Assembly: GCF_905171765.1 (NCBI RefSeq)
Contig: NC_053392.1
Coordinates: 369,377,442-369,441,441, forward strand
DNA length: 64,000 bases
Origin: Bufo bufo
Taxonomy: Eukaryota; Chordata; Amphibia; Anura; Bufonidae
Reading direction: 5' to 3'
Part shown: positions 10,501-20,764 of the stretch, piece by piece
Layout: every line of letters begins with the position of its first letter
How positions within the stretch are numbered: position 1 is the first letter of the stretch
Translations under genes and position numbers: made by a program
Notes under the pieces: model-generated
Told to the model about the DNA's origin: nothing
The model's input: the letters and a program-made list of their open reading frames with translations, nothing else
The model's database searches: none

Positions 10501-11438
10501 AGGCCTGCCGTGCTAAACACACGTTCAGACAATACACTTGCTGCAGGGCAGGCCAGCACCCCAAGGCATAAAGGACAAGTTCAGGCCATGTACCCAATTT
10601 GGAGACCCAAAAGTTGAATGGGGCAGACCCATCAGTCAGTATGTGTAGGCATGTGCACACGTACTGTTCCACCATGTTGCTCAAATACTGCATCCTGCTA
10701 AGACGTTCCGAATCAGCTGGTGGTGCTGGTTGTTGTGGCATGCTGACAAAGCTTTTCCACATTTCGGCAATGCTAACCCTCCCTTCTGAGGTGCTGGCGG
10801 TGCCCTAGCTGTGTTGGCGACTTCTTCCTCCTCCTCTACCTTCGCCTTGTGCTTCCACTGAGCCCCGCTCTCAGGTGCCATCAGCAGTGCATCTACTAGC
10901 GTGCGCTTGTACTCGCGCATCTTCTGATCACGCTCCAGTGACAGAATTAAGGACAGCACGTTGTCCTTGTAGCGGAGATCCAGCAGGGTGGCCACCCAGT
11001 AATCAGCACTGGTTAGAATGTGGGCAACTCGGTGGCCATTGTGTAGGCACTGCAGCATGTACTCGCTCATGTGTGCCAGGCTGCCCAGAGGCAACGACAA
11101 ACTGTCCTCTGTGGGAGGTGTATCATCTGTGTCCTCTGTATCCCCCCAGCCACGCTCCATTGATGCCCATAAGCTGCTTTGGGTGCCACCCTGCTGTGAA
11201 CACGGTTCCTCCTCATCATCATCCTCCTCCTCCTCATCTTGCAGAACTGTGCCCTGGCTGGACAGTTGGGTACCTGGCCTCTGTTGGTGCAGGAACCCAC
11301 CCTTCGAGCCACTTGTGAATGACTGCCCTGATAACTGTGGAAATGATCCCTCTTCCTCCTCCTCTTCCTCCTGTGCCACATACTCTTCCATCATCGCCCG
11401 AAGTGTTTTTTTAAGGAGTCATAGAAGTGGCATAGTAA
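10497..11438 (-). pseudogene. hAT-B transposase, C-terminal part
   Basis: Read leftwards from 11438, this stretch encodes an acidic linker, then segments matching hAT-A (SLPLGSLAHMSEYMLQCLHN, VATLLDLRYKDNVLSLILSLERD, FNFWVSKLGTWPEL). The hAT dimerisation motif that should follow (ACPA...LSERVFS) is present only in broken frames near 10500-10570. Frameshifts lie at about 10690-10810 and elsewhere. The transposase acts in the nucleus on the element ends; this copy is dead. Confidence 0.8.
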
Positions 11439-12284
11439 GGCCTCTTTCACACGGGCGTCGCGTGTGAGGGCCGGACAAGATGTGCGTGCGTTGCGGGAGA
11501 ATGCGTTATTTTTCAGCGCGAGTGCAAAGTGTTTTAATGCGTTTTGCACACGAGTGAGAAAAATCGGCATGTTTGGTACCCAGACCCGAAACCGGACTTC
11601 TTCACAGAAGTTCGGGTTTGGGTTAGGTGTTGTGTAGATTTTATTATTTTCCTTTATAACATGGTTATGAAAATAATAGCATTCTTAATACAGAATGCTA
11701 AGTAAATTAGGGGTGGAGGGGTTAAAAAATAAAAAATAAATAATTAAACTCACCTCATCCACTTGTTCGAGCAGCCCGGCTTGTCTTCTTTCTTCTTCTT
11801 TGAGGACCTGGGAGGAAAAGGACCTTTGGTGATGTCACTGCGCTCATCACATGGTCCGTCACATGGTCCACCACCATGGTGATGGACCATGTAATGAGTG
11901 CACTGACGTCACCAAAGGTCCTTTTCCTCCCAGGTCCTCAAAGAAGAAGATAGAAGACAAGCAGGGGCTGCGCAAACAAGTGGATGAGGTGAGTTTAATT
12001 TTTTTATTTTTTATTTTTAACCCCTCCATCCCTAATTTACTTAGCATTCTGTATTATGAATGCTATTATTTTCCCTTATAACCATGTTATAATGAAAAAT
12101 AATAAAGATCGGGTCCCAATCGTCCCCTAGCAACCATGCGTGAAAATCGCACAATATAGAGCTTTCTGTGATTTGCACGCAACGCACAACTATTGGAGTG
12201 AATGGGTCCGGATTCAGTGCGGGTGCAATGCGTTCACCTTATGCATTGCACCCGCACGGAATTCTTGCCCGTGTTAAAGGGGCC
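11439..12284. mobile_element. Harbinger-type palindromic MITE (846 bp) in hAT-B
   Basis: The ends are GGCCTCTTTCACACGGGC and the inverted GGCCCCTTTAACACGGGC. They are flanked by TAA at 11436-11438 and 12285-12287. The insertion point is confirmed by hAT-A, where the same sequence (CATAGAAGTGG.ATAGTAAC) is continuous. The middle third, about 11640-12100, is a long palindrome centred near 11878 (CACCATGGTG). No ORF is credible. Related copies are at 44198-44893 and 52140-53085. Confidence 0.88.
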
Positions 12285-12287
12285 TAA

Positions 12288-13545
12288 CACTTAGGACTGT
12301 GTCATCGGCACTGGCCATGTTGGTGGAGTTCTCGAAAACAGCACAATACGGCACACACATTCCGCATGAAGGCCCACTCGTTGGTGGTGAAGTGGTGCTG
12401 TTCCGCAGAGTGACTCACCTGTGCGTGCTGCAGCTGAAACTCCACTATCGCCTGCTGCTGCTCGGACAGTCTCTCCAGCATGTGCAAGGTGAAGTTCCAC
12501 CTTGTGGGTACGTCGCATATGAGGCAGTGAGCGGGAAGGCCGAAGTTACGCTGAAGCGCAAACAGGCGAGCAGCAGCAGGGTGAGAACGCCGAAAGTGCG
12601 CATAGACGGCCCACACTTTTTCCAGCAGCTGTGACATATTGGGATAATTTTTCAGGAACCTATGCACCACCAAATTCAGCACATGCGCCTGACAAAGGAT
12701 GTGCGTCAAACCGACTAGCCCCAGAACTGCTACGAGATTTTGCCCGTTATCGCACACCACCAGGCCAGGCTTGAGGCTCAGTGGCACCAACCACTCATCG
12801 GTCTGTTGTTCCATGCCCATCCACAGCTCCTACGTGGTGTGTTTTTTTTCCCCCCAAACAGACAAGCTTCAAAACAGCCTGATGTCATTTCCCCCTGGTT
12901 GTGCTGAAGGTGGTGGTGAAGGTGTTACGCTGACCAGATGAGGAGGCGGTAGAAAAGAAAATGGAGGAGGAGGAGGAGGCAACAGGAAGCAATGAGAAAT
13001 GTCCTGCAATCCTCAGTGGCTGTAGGACATGCCCCAAACTGCTATCCGCCTCAGGCCCAGCCGCCACTACATCTACCCGGTATGCAGTTAGGGAGATATA
13101 ACGCCCCTGCCCGTGCTTACTGGTCCACGGATCAGTAGTTATGTGGACCTTGCCACAGATTTTGTCCGCCACTTGGTTGTGCAGGGCAGGGAGGGCTCAC
13201 CTGGAAAAGTAGTGGTGGCTGGGAACCACGTACTGTGGGACAGCCACCGCCATAAGGTTTTTAAAAGTCTCTGTCTCCACCAGGCAGAATGACAGCATTT
13301 CAAAGGCCAGGAATTTTTAAATGCTGGCATTCAGGGCCAGGGATCGCTGATGGGTAGGGGGGTAATTCCTCTTTCTCTCCAGTGTTTGGGGAATGGACAG
13401 CTGTACTCTTCCATGGGACAGTGTGGACATGTTGGTGGTGGAGGTGGTGGTGTTGCTGCCACATCCTCTGTTTGCGGGGTGGCAGGTGTCACTGTCACTC
13501 CAGAGGGGGAGAAAGAGGCCAAGACCGCAGCAGAAGAGAGAGCAA
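12288..13545 (-). pseudogene. hAT-B transposase, central part
   Basis: Reading leftwards, this piece has HSTW/PATTTF-like remnants in a shifted frame (13139-13330), then KVHITTDPWTSKHGQGRYIS (first catalytic Asp of the hAT RNase H fold) at about 13100-13150. The second Asp block (VVCDNGQNLVAVLGL) is near 12750 and the insertion-domain motif DVPTRWNFTLHMLERL at about 12480-12530. Several frame changes separate the parts. The BED finger and N-terminus are missing: similarity stops near 13545, where the tandem array starts. Confidence 0.82.
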
Positions 13546-13565
13546 GATCACACCAATAATGGGAC

Positions 13566-14060
13566 TATGTCACCCATCGAACTAACAGACGGATTAACTA
13601 TATTAATTTCCCTGTCACATATGCAGTGCATGTGTATCTCACACCAAAAATGGGTATATGTCACCAGCCAAACTAACAGTCAGATTAACTATATTAATTT
13701 CCCTGTCACGTATAAAGTGCACGTGTATCTCACACCAAAAATGGGGATATGTCTCCCACTGAACTAGCAGACGGATTAACTATATTAATTTCCCTCTCAT
13801 GTATGCAGTGCAGGTGTACCTCACACCAAAAAGTGGAAAATGTCACCCACCGAACTAACAGATGGATTAACTATATTAATTTCCCTGTCACGTATAAAGT
13901 GCAAGTGTATCTCACATCAAAAATGGGCATATGTCACCGGTCGAACTAACAGTCAGATTAACTATACTAATTTCCCTGCCACGTATAAAGTGCACGTGTA
14001 TCTCTCAACAAAAATGGGTATATGTCACCCATCAAACTAACAAGACGGATTAACTATTAT
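13566..14060. repeat. 91-bp tandem array (5 to 6 copies) in hAT-B
   Basis: The phrase AACTAACAG recurs at 13580, 13671, 13762, 13853, 13944 and 14035, an exact 91-bp period. Each unit carries GGATTAACTATATTAATTTCC and a TATCTCACACCAAAAATGGG block. It occupies the position that the 103-bp and 183-bp arrays take in hAT-A, between promoter and transposase gene. Confidence 0.92.
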
Positions 14061-14485
14061 ATTTTTGTGTCAGGGGTGTAAAGCTGGTATATTGCACCCA
14101 CAAAAAATCATTATAGGTCACCTACAAAACAAATAACTAGATTCCTAACACTACCCCTTGCTTCAGCTGCCTGCTTCCTGTCCCTGCACTACTCAGAGCT
14201 GATGGGCAGTCCTACACGTGATCCAGCTTGTATAGAGGCTGGGTCACATGATGCACCGGCCAATCACAGCTATGCCATTACTAGGCATGGCTGTGATGGC
14301 TTCTAAGTGCCCACAGCTTATAAGCTTGATGATTGGCTGCCCTGCAGCCTTTCAAAAGCTTTATTAAATGCGCGAACACTGAAGTCAAACTCAAACTTTT
14401 CCGGCAAAGTTTGGGTCCGGGTACCCGAACTCACAAAGTTTGGTACGGACCCGAACTTTACAGTTCGGGTTCGCTCTGCACTAGT
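14061..14485. other. right-terminal region of hAT-B
   Basis: This non-coding part corresponds to 34430-34926 of hAT-A: GGGTCACATGATG, a GGCCAATCACAGC CCAAT-like segment, a short ATGCCATTACTAGGCATGG palindrome and the TTCGGGTTCGC terminus. On the minus strand CTCTATACAAGC at about 14230-14240 corresponds to the TATA box of hAT-A, with a change. No gene is present. Confidence 0.65.
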
Positions 14486-15129
14486 GTTGACCAATATGCT
14501 GGTTTAATTAAATTAAACAAGTCCCCTCAAAAAAAAAAAAATCATTAATACTCACTGGTAGATTGCTTGCTATACTTTGTGTCTTGTAGTAATCACAGAT
14601 ATATGCTAGTTTAATTACATTTAACAATCCCAAAATTTGAATTCCAACCGTGCGTAAACAGAAAATACCAAACAGACGACTGAGGCGTGATGCTCAATTT
14701 CAACTTAACACACACAGGTAGAGATTGCTGTCACACTGTGGATATTGCTGCCGCAATTACGCATATATGCTGCTTACTTAAATTGAAAGCCCCCACCCCA
14801 AAAAAAAAAATGAAATGGTGACCATGTGGAAACTGAAAATATGTAAACGGAGCTTGAGACTTGACACTAAATTTCAAATTAACACACACACAGGTAGATT
14901 GCTGCCACATTGTGGGTATGGCTGCAATAATCACGTATATATGCTGTTTAAATAAATTGAAGGTACCCCCCATAACAAAAATTAACTTGCACCTGTGTGG
15001 AAACTGGAAATACGTAAACGGACAACTGAAGCTTGATGCTCAATTTCAACTTAATAGACACAGGTAGATTTCTGCCACACTGAGTATTGCTGCAGTAATC
15101 ACATACACACATATATACAGTATGTAGGA
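14486..15129. repeat. diverged ~170-bp tandem repeats of hAT-D
   Basis: The phrase ACAGGTAGATTGCTGCCACA recurs at about 14713, 14890 and 15060 (spacings 177 and 170). It comes with ATATATGCTG and GTGGAAACTG..AATANGTAAACGG blocks. Similar sequence occurs on the other side of hAT-B near 7975-8290. No ORF is credible. Confidence 0.65.
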
Positions 15130-16311
15130 AAAAGGCATTACTCCAAAAATTAAAATTAAAAAAATACTTTATTCACCTCAGTGGCAATGGCGATGTTTCT
15201 GCTCTGTATCCGAGCCTTTCTCAAGCAAAGTAACAGGACACAGTGAACTATATATATATACACCCACAACTGATTGCGTCATATCACGTGACAAATACAT
15301 AATTAGTGCATTAACTCATTAAAATCTAAGTACAAGGATTAAAAACCTATCTTGATCTAAAAATTTACATGATAGTGTCAATAAACATATTCCAACTATT
15401 ACAAACATGATCCGTGAAGTTACATATAACATACGTGTACATGTGTAAAATACATTCATTTAAATAGCTTCCAGAGCTTCTTAATCTTGCATAGATAAAG
15501 TGCTGAAATAGTTAAAAAGTGACGTGTGCATTAAACTGTGATGTCGATGAAGAGTAACATGATAAGCAGGAAAACACTGAACTGATGTACTGCGATCCCA
15601 CACCGGTGACAACGTCTGCATTGGCGTGCATTCAAACTTACTGCGCATACCTCGACTTGCGTACAATCGATACATCATTATGACGAAGGAGGATCTAATC
15701 GAGTATGCGCAGATCAATCCCACACACCAAGCGGCCATCTTGAAAGAGGTCAAATGACAGCACGAGTCTCAGTTCAGTCCAGATCTCGAGCAAAAGGGCA
15801 CTTCCATTCAAATTAGCATACATTTGGGCTATACAATGTCAAATCAACAACTGTTCACCGTCAAGCAAACTATTTGCCGCATACCGCCAGGAAAGTCGCA
15901 TGGAAACCTGCATATATATGCCGCGTCCATTACCACTATTGCAGTGTGTCACTACGGGGCCCAGGAGGGATCTCCTCCATATCATGCATCATATCAAAGG
16001 TCATATCAAAGAGAGATATGCCACTCAGATCCATTCATGTCATGTCTACACAATCGGGGAACATACAATCTAATACAATATATATATCTTATATATTAGG
16101 AAGTCTAAGGGACATCAGACCAGTGTAGTTTCCGATATCATCATGTCTGTCATCATCGGCATATCTGAAGCAAGAGGAAAAAGAAAAAATATTTTTTTTT
16201 TATTATTATATGGGTAATAAAAACAGTAATGGTCCAAATACTAACTACCTAACACAGAATAGCGTCAGTGGTCGGACCAAAGTAGGGAGGAAACCAGGGC
16301 AAGCCACAATC

Positions 16312-16857
16312 CTATCTAACCAATCCTATATTGTATTCTACATTGAGACCATTTGGTTTAAGTGAGTTAAGTATATAGATCCACTCTAGTTCTTTTTTCT
16401 TCAACAGAGTGGATCTGTTACCTCCTCGTCTTGGCATAGGTACATGATCAATTATATAACATTTAAGGTCCCTTTCAACGTGTTTCTTATCGAGAAAATG
16501 TTTTGAGACCGGCAAGTCAGAGCGCCACTTTCTAATAGATAATCTGTGGTTATTGAGGCGTGTTTTTAAGTCCATGGAGGTCTCCCCCACGTACAATAGT
16601 TTACATGGACAGGTAAGGACATATACAACATAACTCGAATTACAAGTTAGGTGGAGCCGTATTGGATATTGTTCCCCTGTATGGGGGTGCAGGAAACTTT
16701 TACCTTTTACTATGTAGCGACAATTTACACACCTAAGGCATGGAAAACAGCCAAGTCCCGCCGAGGTTATTGTAGTTTGTTTCACCATTCTACTTGGGCC
16801 AACATCAGCTCTTACAAGTTGATCACGCAAACTTTTTGTTCTGCGATATGACATCAT
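16312..16857 (-). pseudogene. PLE endonuclease domain (GIY-YIG), separated by one stop
   Basis: This is the C-terminal part of the PLE polyprotein. It has a Cys-rich knot (CFPCLRCVNC) in the linker and the GIY-YIG signature (YVVYVL ... LLYVGETSMDLKTRLNNH) with the expected Arg and downstream Glu in the ELEWIY context. The endonuclease nicks target DNA for reverse transcription. It is in the same frame as the RT upstream; the only interruption is a TAG at 16867-16869. The end at 16312 is a natural-looking stop. Confidence 0.9.
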
Positions 16858-16866
16858 TGGTAGTGA

Positions 16867-18117
16867 CTAAAACTCAATAATAGATTTGTGACAATCCTTT
16901 AATATATTCCAATGTTTTTTAATGATTTTGGAAATATCCATGCCATGTTCCGTATATGTAGAGATGAACGGAATTCTCCTGGTGTTGGCACAAATCTGTT
17001 TTTTAGAAAGTATTGCATTATCTCTGTCATAAATTCTGTCCCTTTGTTTCTTTAAAAGTTTAGGAGGATAACCTCGATCCAGAAGTTTGCCCACCATTAC
17101 ATTTAAGGTGTTATCAAGCACCACTGGGTCTGAGGTAATCCGCTGCGCCCTAACAAATTGCGAATATGGCAAAGATTTGATCATGGATCTCGGATGGCTA
17201 CTATTGTATTCTTGAAGAGAGTTTTTATCAGTGGGTTTAGTGAATACTTCTGAATCCAATTTACTATCAGATAAAATAACCCTGGTATCCAGAAACTGTA
17301 TATCTTTTTGGGAGTGCACAAGTGTAAACTGTAAAGTATCATCAACACTGTTTAGGAAATCCTGGAACTCGAGTAATTGCCGTAGAGAACCTGTCCATAT
17401 GAGGAAGATGTCGTCCACATAACGCCACCACGCCAGTACATGGCTGTAGTGATGGGAAACATAGACGACATCCTCCTTATAGGCCCGCATGTAGATGTTA
17501 GCGTAGGTTGGGGCCATATTGGACCCCATCGCCACGCCTTGACGCTGTATGTAATACTTCTTGAAACAAAAATCTTGAAACAAAAAATAATTGTACCGCA
17601 ATGTTATTTCTAACAATGCTAAAATAAATTGACATGCCTGTTCAGTGAATGAAGAATGTTGTAACATATATGACACCGCTTTAAGCCCTTTACTATAATC
17701 TATAGATGTGTAGAGCGAAACCACATCAAACAATGCCAAAATAACATTATCCAAATGTAACACATTGATGGAATGTAATTTATTTAAAAAATCTGATGCA
17801 TCCAAAATATATGAGTCTGCTCCAATGGCAAGATTACGTAGTAACTTATCCAAAAAAATGGCAATGTGGCTGAAAATGGAGTCAGAGCCGGACCCTATGG
17901 GGCGACCAGGTGGATCAACCAAAGATTTATGAATCTTTGGTAATATATATATAACTGGAGTGACCGGATGTGCAACTGTAAGATAGTCCTTAAGCTCTGA
18001 GTCAATAATCCCAGCCACAACCGCTTCCATCAATGTATCTCTGATCATATCTGCAATCTGAAATTTGGGATCAGCATCAACCAATGTATAGATATTAGTG
18101 TCCCCCAACTGCCTCAA
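16867..18117 (-). pseudogene. PLE reverse transcriptase
   Basis: The 416-residue open stretch carries the RT motifs of Penelope-like elements: PKIHK and PGRPIGSGSDS (template grip), ALFDVVSLYTSI (motif A, Asp), RQGVAMGSNMAPTYANIYM (motif B) and WWRYVDDIFLIW (motif C, YVDD). The thumb follows with FLDTRV and FTKPTD. All catalytic Asp residues are present. It ends at TAG 16867 before the endonuclease. At its start the frame differs from the N-terminal domain, indicating a frameshift near 18155 in a GGG run. Confidence 0.92.
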
Positions 18118-18818
18118 GATCTCAGCAACATATTTAACAGTGTCAAGGATGACGACAGCCCACCCTTGTCAGCGGGTTTCACCGTGAGGCTGCCGTCACC
18201 CTTCAACTCCACTAGTGCATTAGCCTCCTCTGTGGTTATATTCGGATGTTTGAACTGACCCTTCACGTATGCCGATTTCATGGCCTCTATGTCGGCTTTT
18301 ACGGCCGTAACATATCCTTCAACTGCTGGTGCCTGAAGCACCGGGTTGAAGTTACTACCCAAGGAGAGATTCAGCATCCTCAGGGAGAGTTGACTCAGCT
18401 CTGGACGCTCAATCCGCTCCTTATCATTGAACCAAAACTTCAATCTAATAGACCGAAAAAACATCATCAAATCAAGTTCCAATTCAAACCAATTGATATG
18501 TGAGTTAGGACAGAATGAAAGACCTTTACTTAGGACACTCACTTGATGGACCGTAAGCTCCTTTGAGGACAGATTAACTACAGTCATTTCTTTCTGTTCA
18601 CTTGTATCTTGCCTGTTGGAAACCGTGTCCTGGTGTTGCGTGGCTTTTTGGAGTCTTCTATGTCTGTATCCTCCCCGTCTGGTATGGCATTTTGTGCTTT
18701 CCCTGGGGGTATATCGACCCCTGAGGTGAATAAAGTAATTTTTTAATTTTAATTTTTGCAGTGCTGCCTTTATCCTACCTATTGTTGTGGGATTGACTTG
18801 TCCCAGTGGGCCGTGCAC
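18118..18818 (-). pseudogene. PLE N-terminal domain
   Basis: Reading leftwards from 18818, this frame encodes a basic and polar N-terminal region with the segment VKPADKGG just before the RT core, a motif that opens the RT in this family. The frame is lost right after that segment and continues one base shifted into the RT. The start codon is uncertain, and Met at 18818 is only the first in-frame one. Confidence 0.75.
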
Positions 18819-18854
18819 CCATTATCATCTTGAGGCTGTGCTGCCCTGTCTTTC

Positions 18855-18855
<1 letters not shown>

Positions 18856-18900
<45 letters not shown>
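18856..18900. repeat. (TA)n/(CA)n microsatellite
   Basis: A run of about 18 TA units followed by CACACACACA lies between the Penelope-like element and a Tc1 element. The Tc1 probably integrated at one of its TA sites, as a second TA run lies on the other side at 20478-20512. Confidence 0.9.
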
Positions 18901-18904
<4 letters not shown>

Positions 18905-20474
18905 GCTCAAATAAATAAAGGGAACACTTAAACAACACAATGTAACTCCAAGTCAATCACACTTCTGTGAAATCAAACTGTCCACTTAGGAAGCAACACT
19001 GAGTGACAATCAATTTCACATGCTGTTGTGCAAATGGGATAGACAACAGGTGGAAATTATAGGCAATTAGCAAGACACCCCCAATAAAGGAGTGGTTCTG
19101 CAGGTCGTGACCACAGATCACTTCTCAGTTCCTATGCTTCCTGGCTGATGTTTTGGTCACTTTTGAATGCTGGCGGTGATTTCACTCTAGTGGTAGCATG
19201 AGACGGAGTCTACAACCCACACAAGTGGCTCAGGTAGTGAAGCTTATCCAGGATGGCACATCAATGCGAGCTGTGGCAAGAAGGTTTGCTGTGTCTGTCA
19301 GAGTAGTGTCCAGAGCATGGAGGCGCTACCAGGAGACAGGCCAGTACATCAGGAGACGTGGAGGAGGCCGTAGGAGGGCAACAACCCAGAAGCAGGACCG
19401 CTACCTCCGCCTTTGTGCAAGGAGGAACAGGAGGAGCACTGCCAGAACCCTGCAAAATGACCTCCAGCAGGCCACAAATGTGCATGTGTCTGCTCAAACG
19501 GTCAGAAACAGACTCCATGAGGGTGATATGAGGGCCCGACGTCCACAGGTGGGGGTTGTGCTTACAGCCCAACACCGTGCAGGACGTTTGGCATTTTCCA
19601 GAGAACACCAATATTGGCAAATTCGCCACTGGCGCCCTGTGCTCTTCACAGATGAATGCAGGTTCACACTGAGCACATGTGACAGACGTGACAGAGTCTT
19701 GAGACACCGTGGAGAACGTTCTGCTGCCTGCAACATCCTCCAGCATGACCGGTTTGGCATTGGGTCAGTAAAGGTGTGGGGTGGCATTTCTTTGGAGGGC
19801 CGCACAGCCCTCCATGTGCTCGCCAGAGGTAGCCTGACTGCCATTAGGTACCGAGATGAGATCCTCAGACCCCTTGTGAGACCATATGCTGGTGCGGTTG
19901 GCCCTGGGTTCCTCCTAATGCAAGACAATGCTAGACCTCATATGGCTGGAGTGTGTCAGCAGTTCCTGCAAGACGAAGGCATTGATGCTATGGACTGGCC
20001 CGCCCGTTCCCCTGAATCCAATTGAGCACATCTGGGACATCATGTCTCGCTCTATCCACCAACGTCACGTTGCACCACAGACTGTCCAGGAGTTGGCAGA
20101 TGCTTTAGTCCAGGTCTGGGAAGAGATCCCTCAGGAGACCGTCCGCCACCTCATCAGGAGCATGCACAGGCGTTGTAGGGCGGTCATACAGGCACGTGGA
20201 GGCCACACACACTACTGAGCCTCATTTTGACTTGTTTTAAGGACATTACATCAACGTTGGATCAGCCTGTAGTGTGTTTTTACAATTTAATTTTGAGGGT
20301 GACTCCAAATCCAGACCTCCATGGGTTGAAAAATTTGATTTCCATTTTTTAATTTTTGTGTGATTTTGTTGTCAGCATATTCAACTATGTAAAGAACAAA
20401 GTATTTCAGAAGAATATTTAATTCATTCAGATCTAGGATGTGTTATATTTGTGTTCCCTTTATTTTTTTGAACA

Positions 20475-20477
<3 letters not shown>
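18901..20477 (+). mobile_element. Tc1-like transposon, both ends present (1577 bp)
   Basis: The left end CACTGCTCAAATAAATAAAG and the inverted right end CACTGTTCAAAAAAATAAAG are terminal repeats of at least 27 bp. They are flanked by TA dinucleotides of the split (TA)n run. The sequence belongs to a Tc1 family that is widespread and strikingly uniform in fishes and amphibians. The transposase has a frameshift, but both ends look usable. Confidence 0.93.
19198..20218 (+). pseudogene. Tc1-like transposase with one frameshift
   Basis: Met at 19198 opens a frame of 275 codons with N-terminal helix-turn-helix domains ([20 protein letters not shown]), a basic RRRGGGRRR hook and the first catalytic Asp in VLFTDECRF. 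The second Asp is in LMQDNARPH. At about 20005-20012 (CCCGTTCCCCTGAATCC) the frame shifts, and the C-terminus with the catalytic Glu in [10 protein letters not shown] continues in another frame to TGA 20216-20218. The damage is one short indel, probably loss of bases between SP and LNPIEH. The element is therefore near-intact and could be mobilised in trans. Confidence 0.9.

Positions 20478-20512
<35 letters not shown>
20478..20512. repeat. (TA)n microsatellite
   Basis: About 16 TA units follow the Tc1 right end. It is the other half of the run at 18856. Confidence 0.9.
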
Positions 20513-20515
<3 letters not shown>

Positions 20516-20764
20516 CTGTATAACAGGCAGTCAAGATAAGCCAATCAGGACAAGCCCTCTCCCCCACTTCCTCTCAAGGTCATGTGAGAACCCTTCTTCT
20601 TCCTCCTTATTGCTTTTTTTCTATCGAGATGAGCACTAAAATGGCACTAATTTTAGTGGATTAGTCCGAAACGAACCTGAAAAGATTTGGGTTCATCTGC
20701 CATCTGAAAAATAGCAAAATTCGGAGCAAAATCGGTTCGGTCCGAGCTGGTTCACTCATCCTTA

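Larger units (their letters stand above)
10497..14485 (-). mobile_element. BED-type hAT transposon hAT-B, left end lost
   Basis: The element has the same plan as hAT-A: transposase on the minus strand, tandem array upstream of it, and a right end at TTACAGTTCGGGTTCGCTCTGCACTA (ends ~14485). The right terminal 300 bp (GGCTGGGTCACATGATG, ATGGCTGTGATGGCTTCTAAG) matches 34680-34750 of hAT-A. The left end was lost with the Tc1 deletion at 10496. A Harbinger-type MITE (11439-12284) interrupts it. Confidence 0.82.
15130..18850 (-). mobile_element. Penelope-like element with GIY-YIG endonuclease
   Basis: A minus-strand RT plus GIY-YIG endonuclease defines a Penelope-like retroelement, probably of the Neptune/Poseidon type. 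It is framed by an inverted pair of about 38 bp: the block at 15144-15183 (TACTTTATTCACCTCAG) and its reverse at 18719-18760 (CTGAGGTGAATAAAGTA). Such flanking copies are known as pLTRs. It is followed at 18855 by a (TA)n run. One frameshift and one stop break the ORF. The outer boundaries are approximate. Confidence 0.9.
6813..20764. mobile_element. probable old hAT shell (hAT-D) hosting later insertions
   Basis: The left end TAGAGATGAGTAAACCA and the inverted right end TAAGGATGAGTGAACCA are similar. They are flanked by GATTAAAA and GATTACAG, which agree at 6 of 8 bases, as expected of a decayed hAT duplication. Both flanks of the internal hAT-B share related tandem sequence (7975-8290 and 14500-15110), which supports a single interrupted host. 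No transposase of its own is recognised. An alternative right end is the GAGCGAAGTTTCG-type terminus at 8531-8550, but that one has no matching duplication. Treat the boundaries as tentative. Confidence 0.45.

Noticed and set aside
10681..11394. 237-aa open frame as a host gene
   Set aside because: Its segments match the hAT-A transposase; the acidic linker is part of the same protein.
13566..14060. Regular ~91-bp spacing suggesting a CRISPR-like array
   Set aside because: The whole unit is repeated, with no unique spacers between short repeats, and the context is a eukaryotic transposon.
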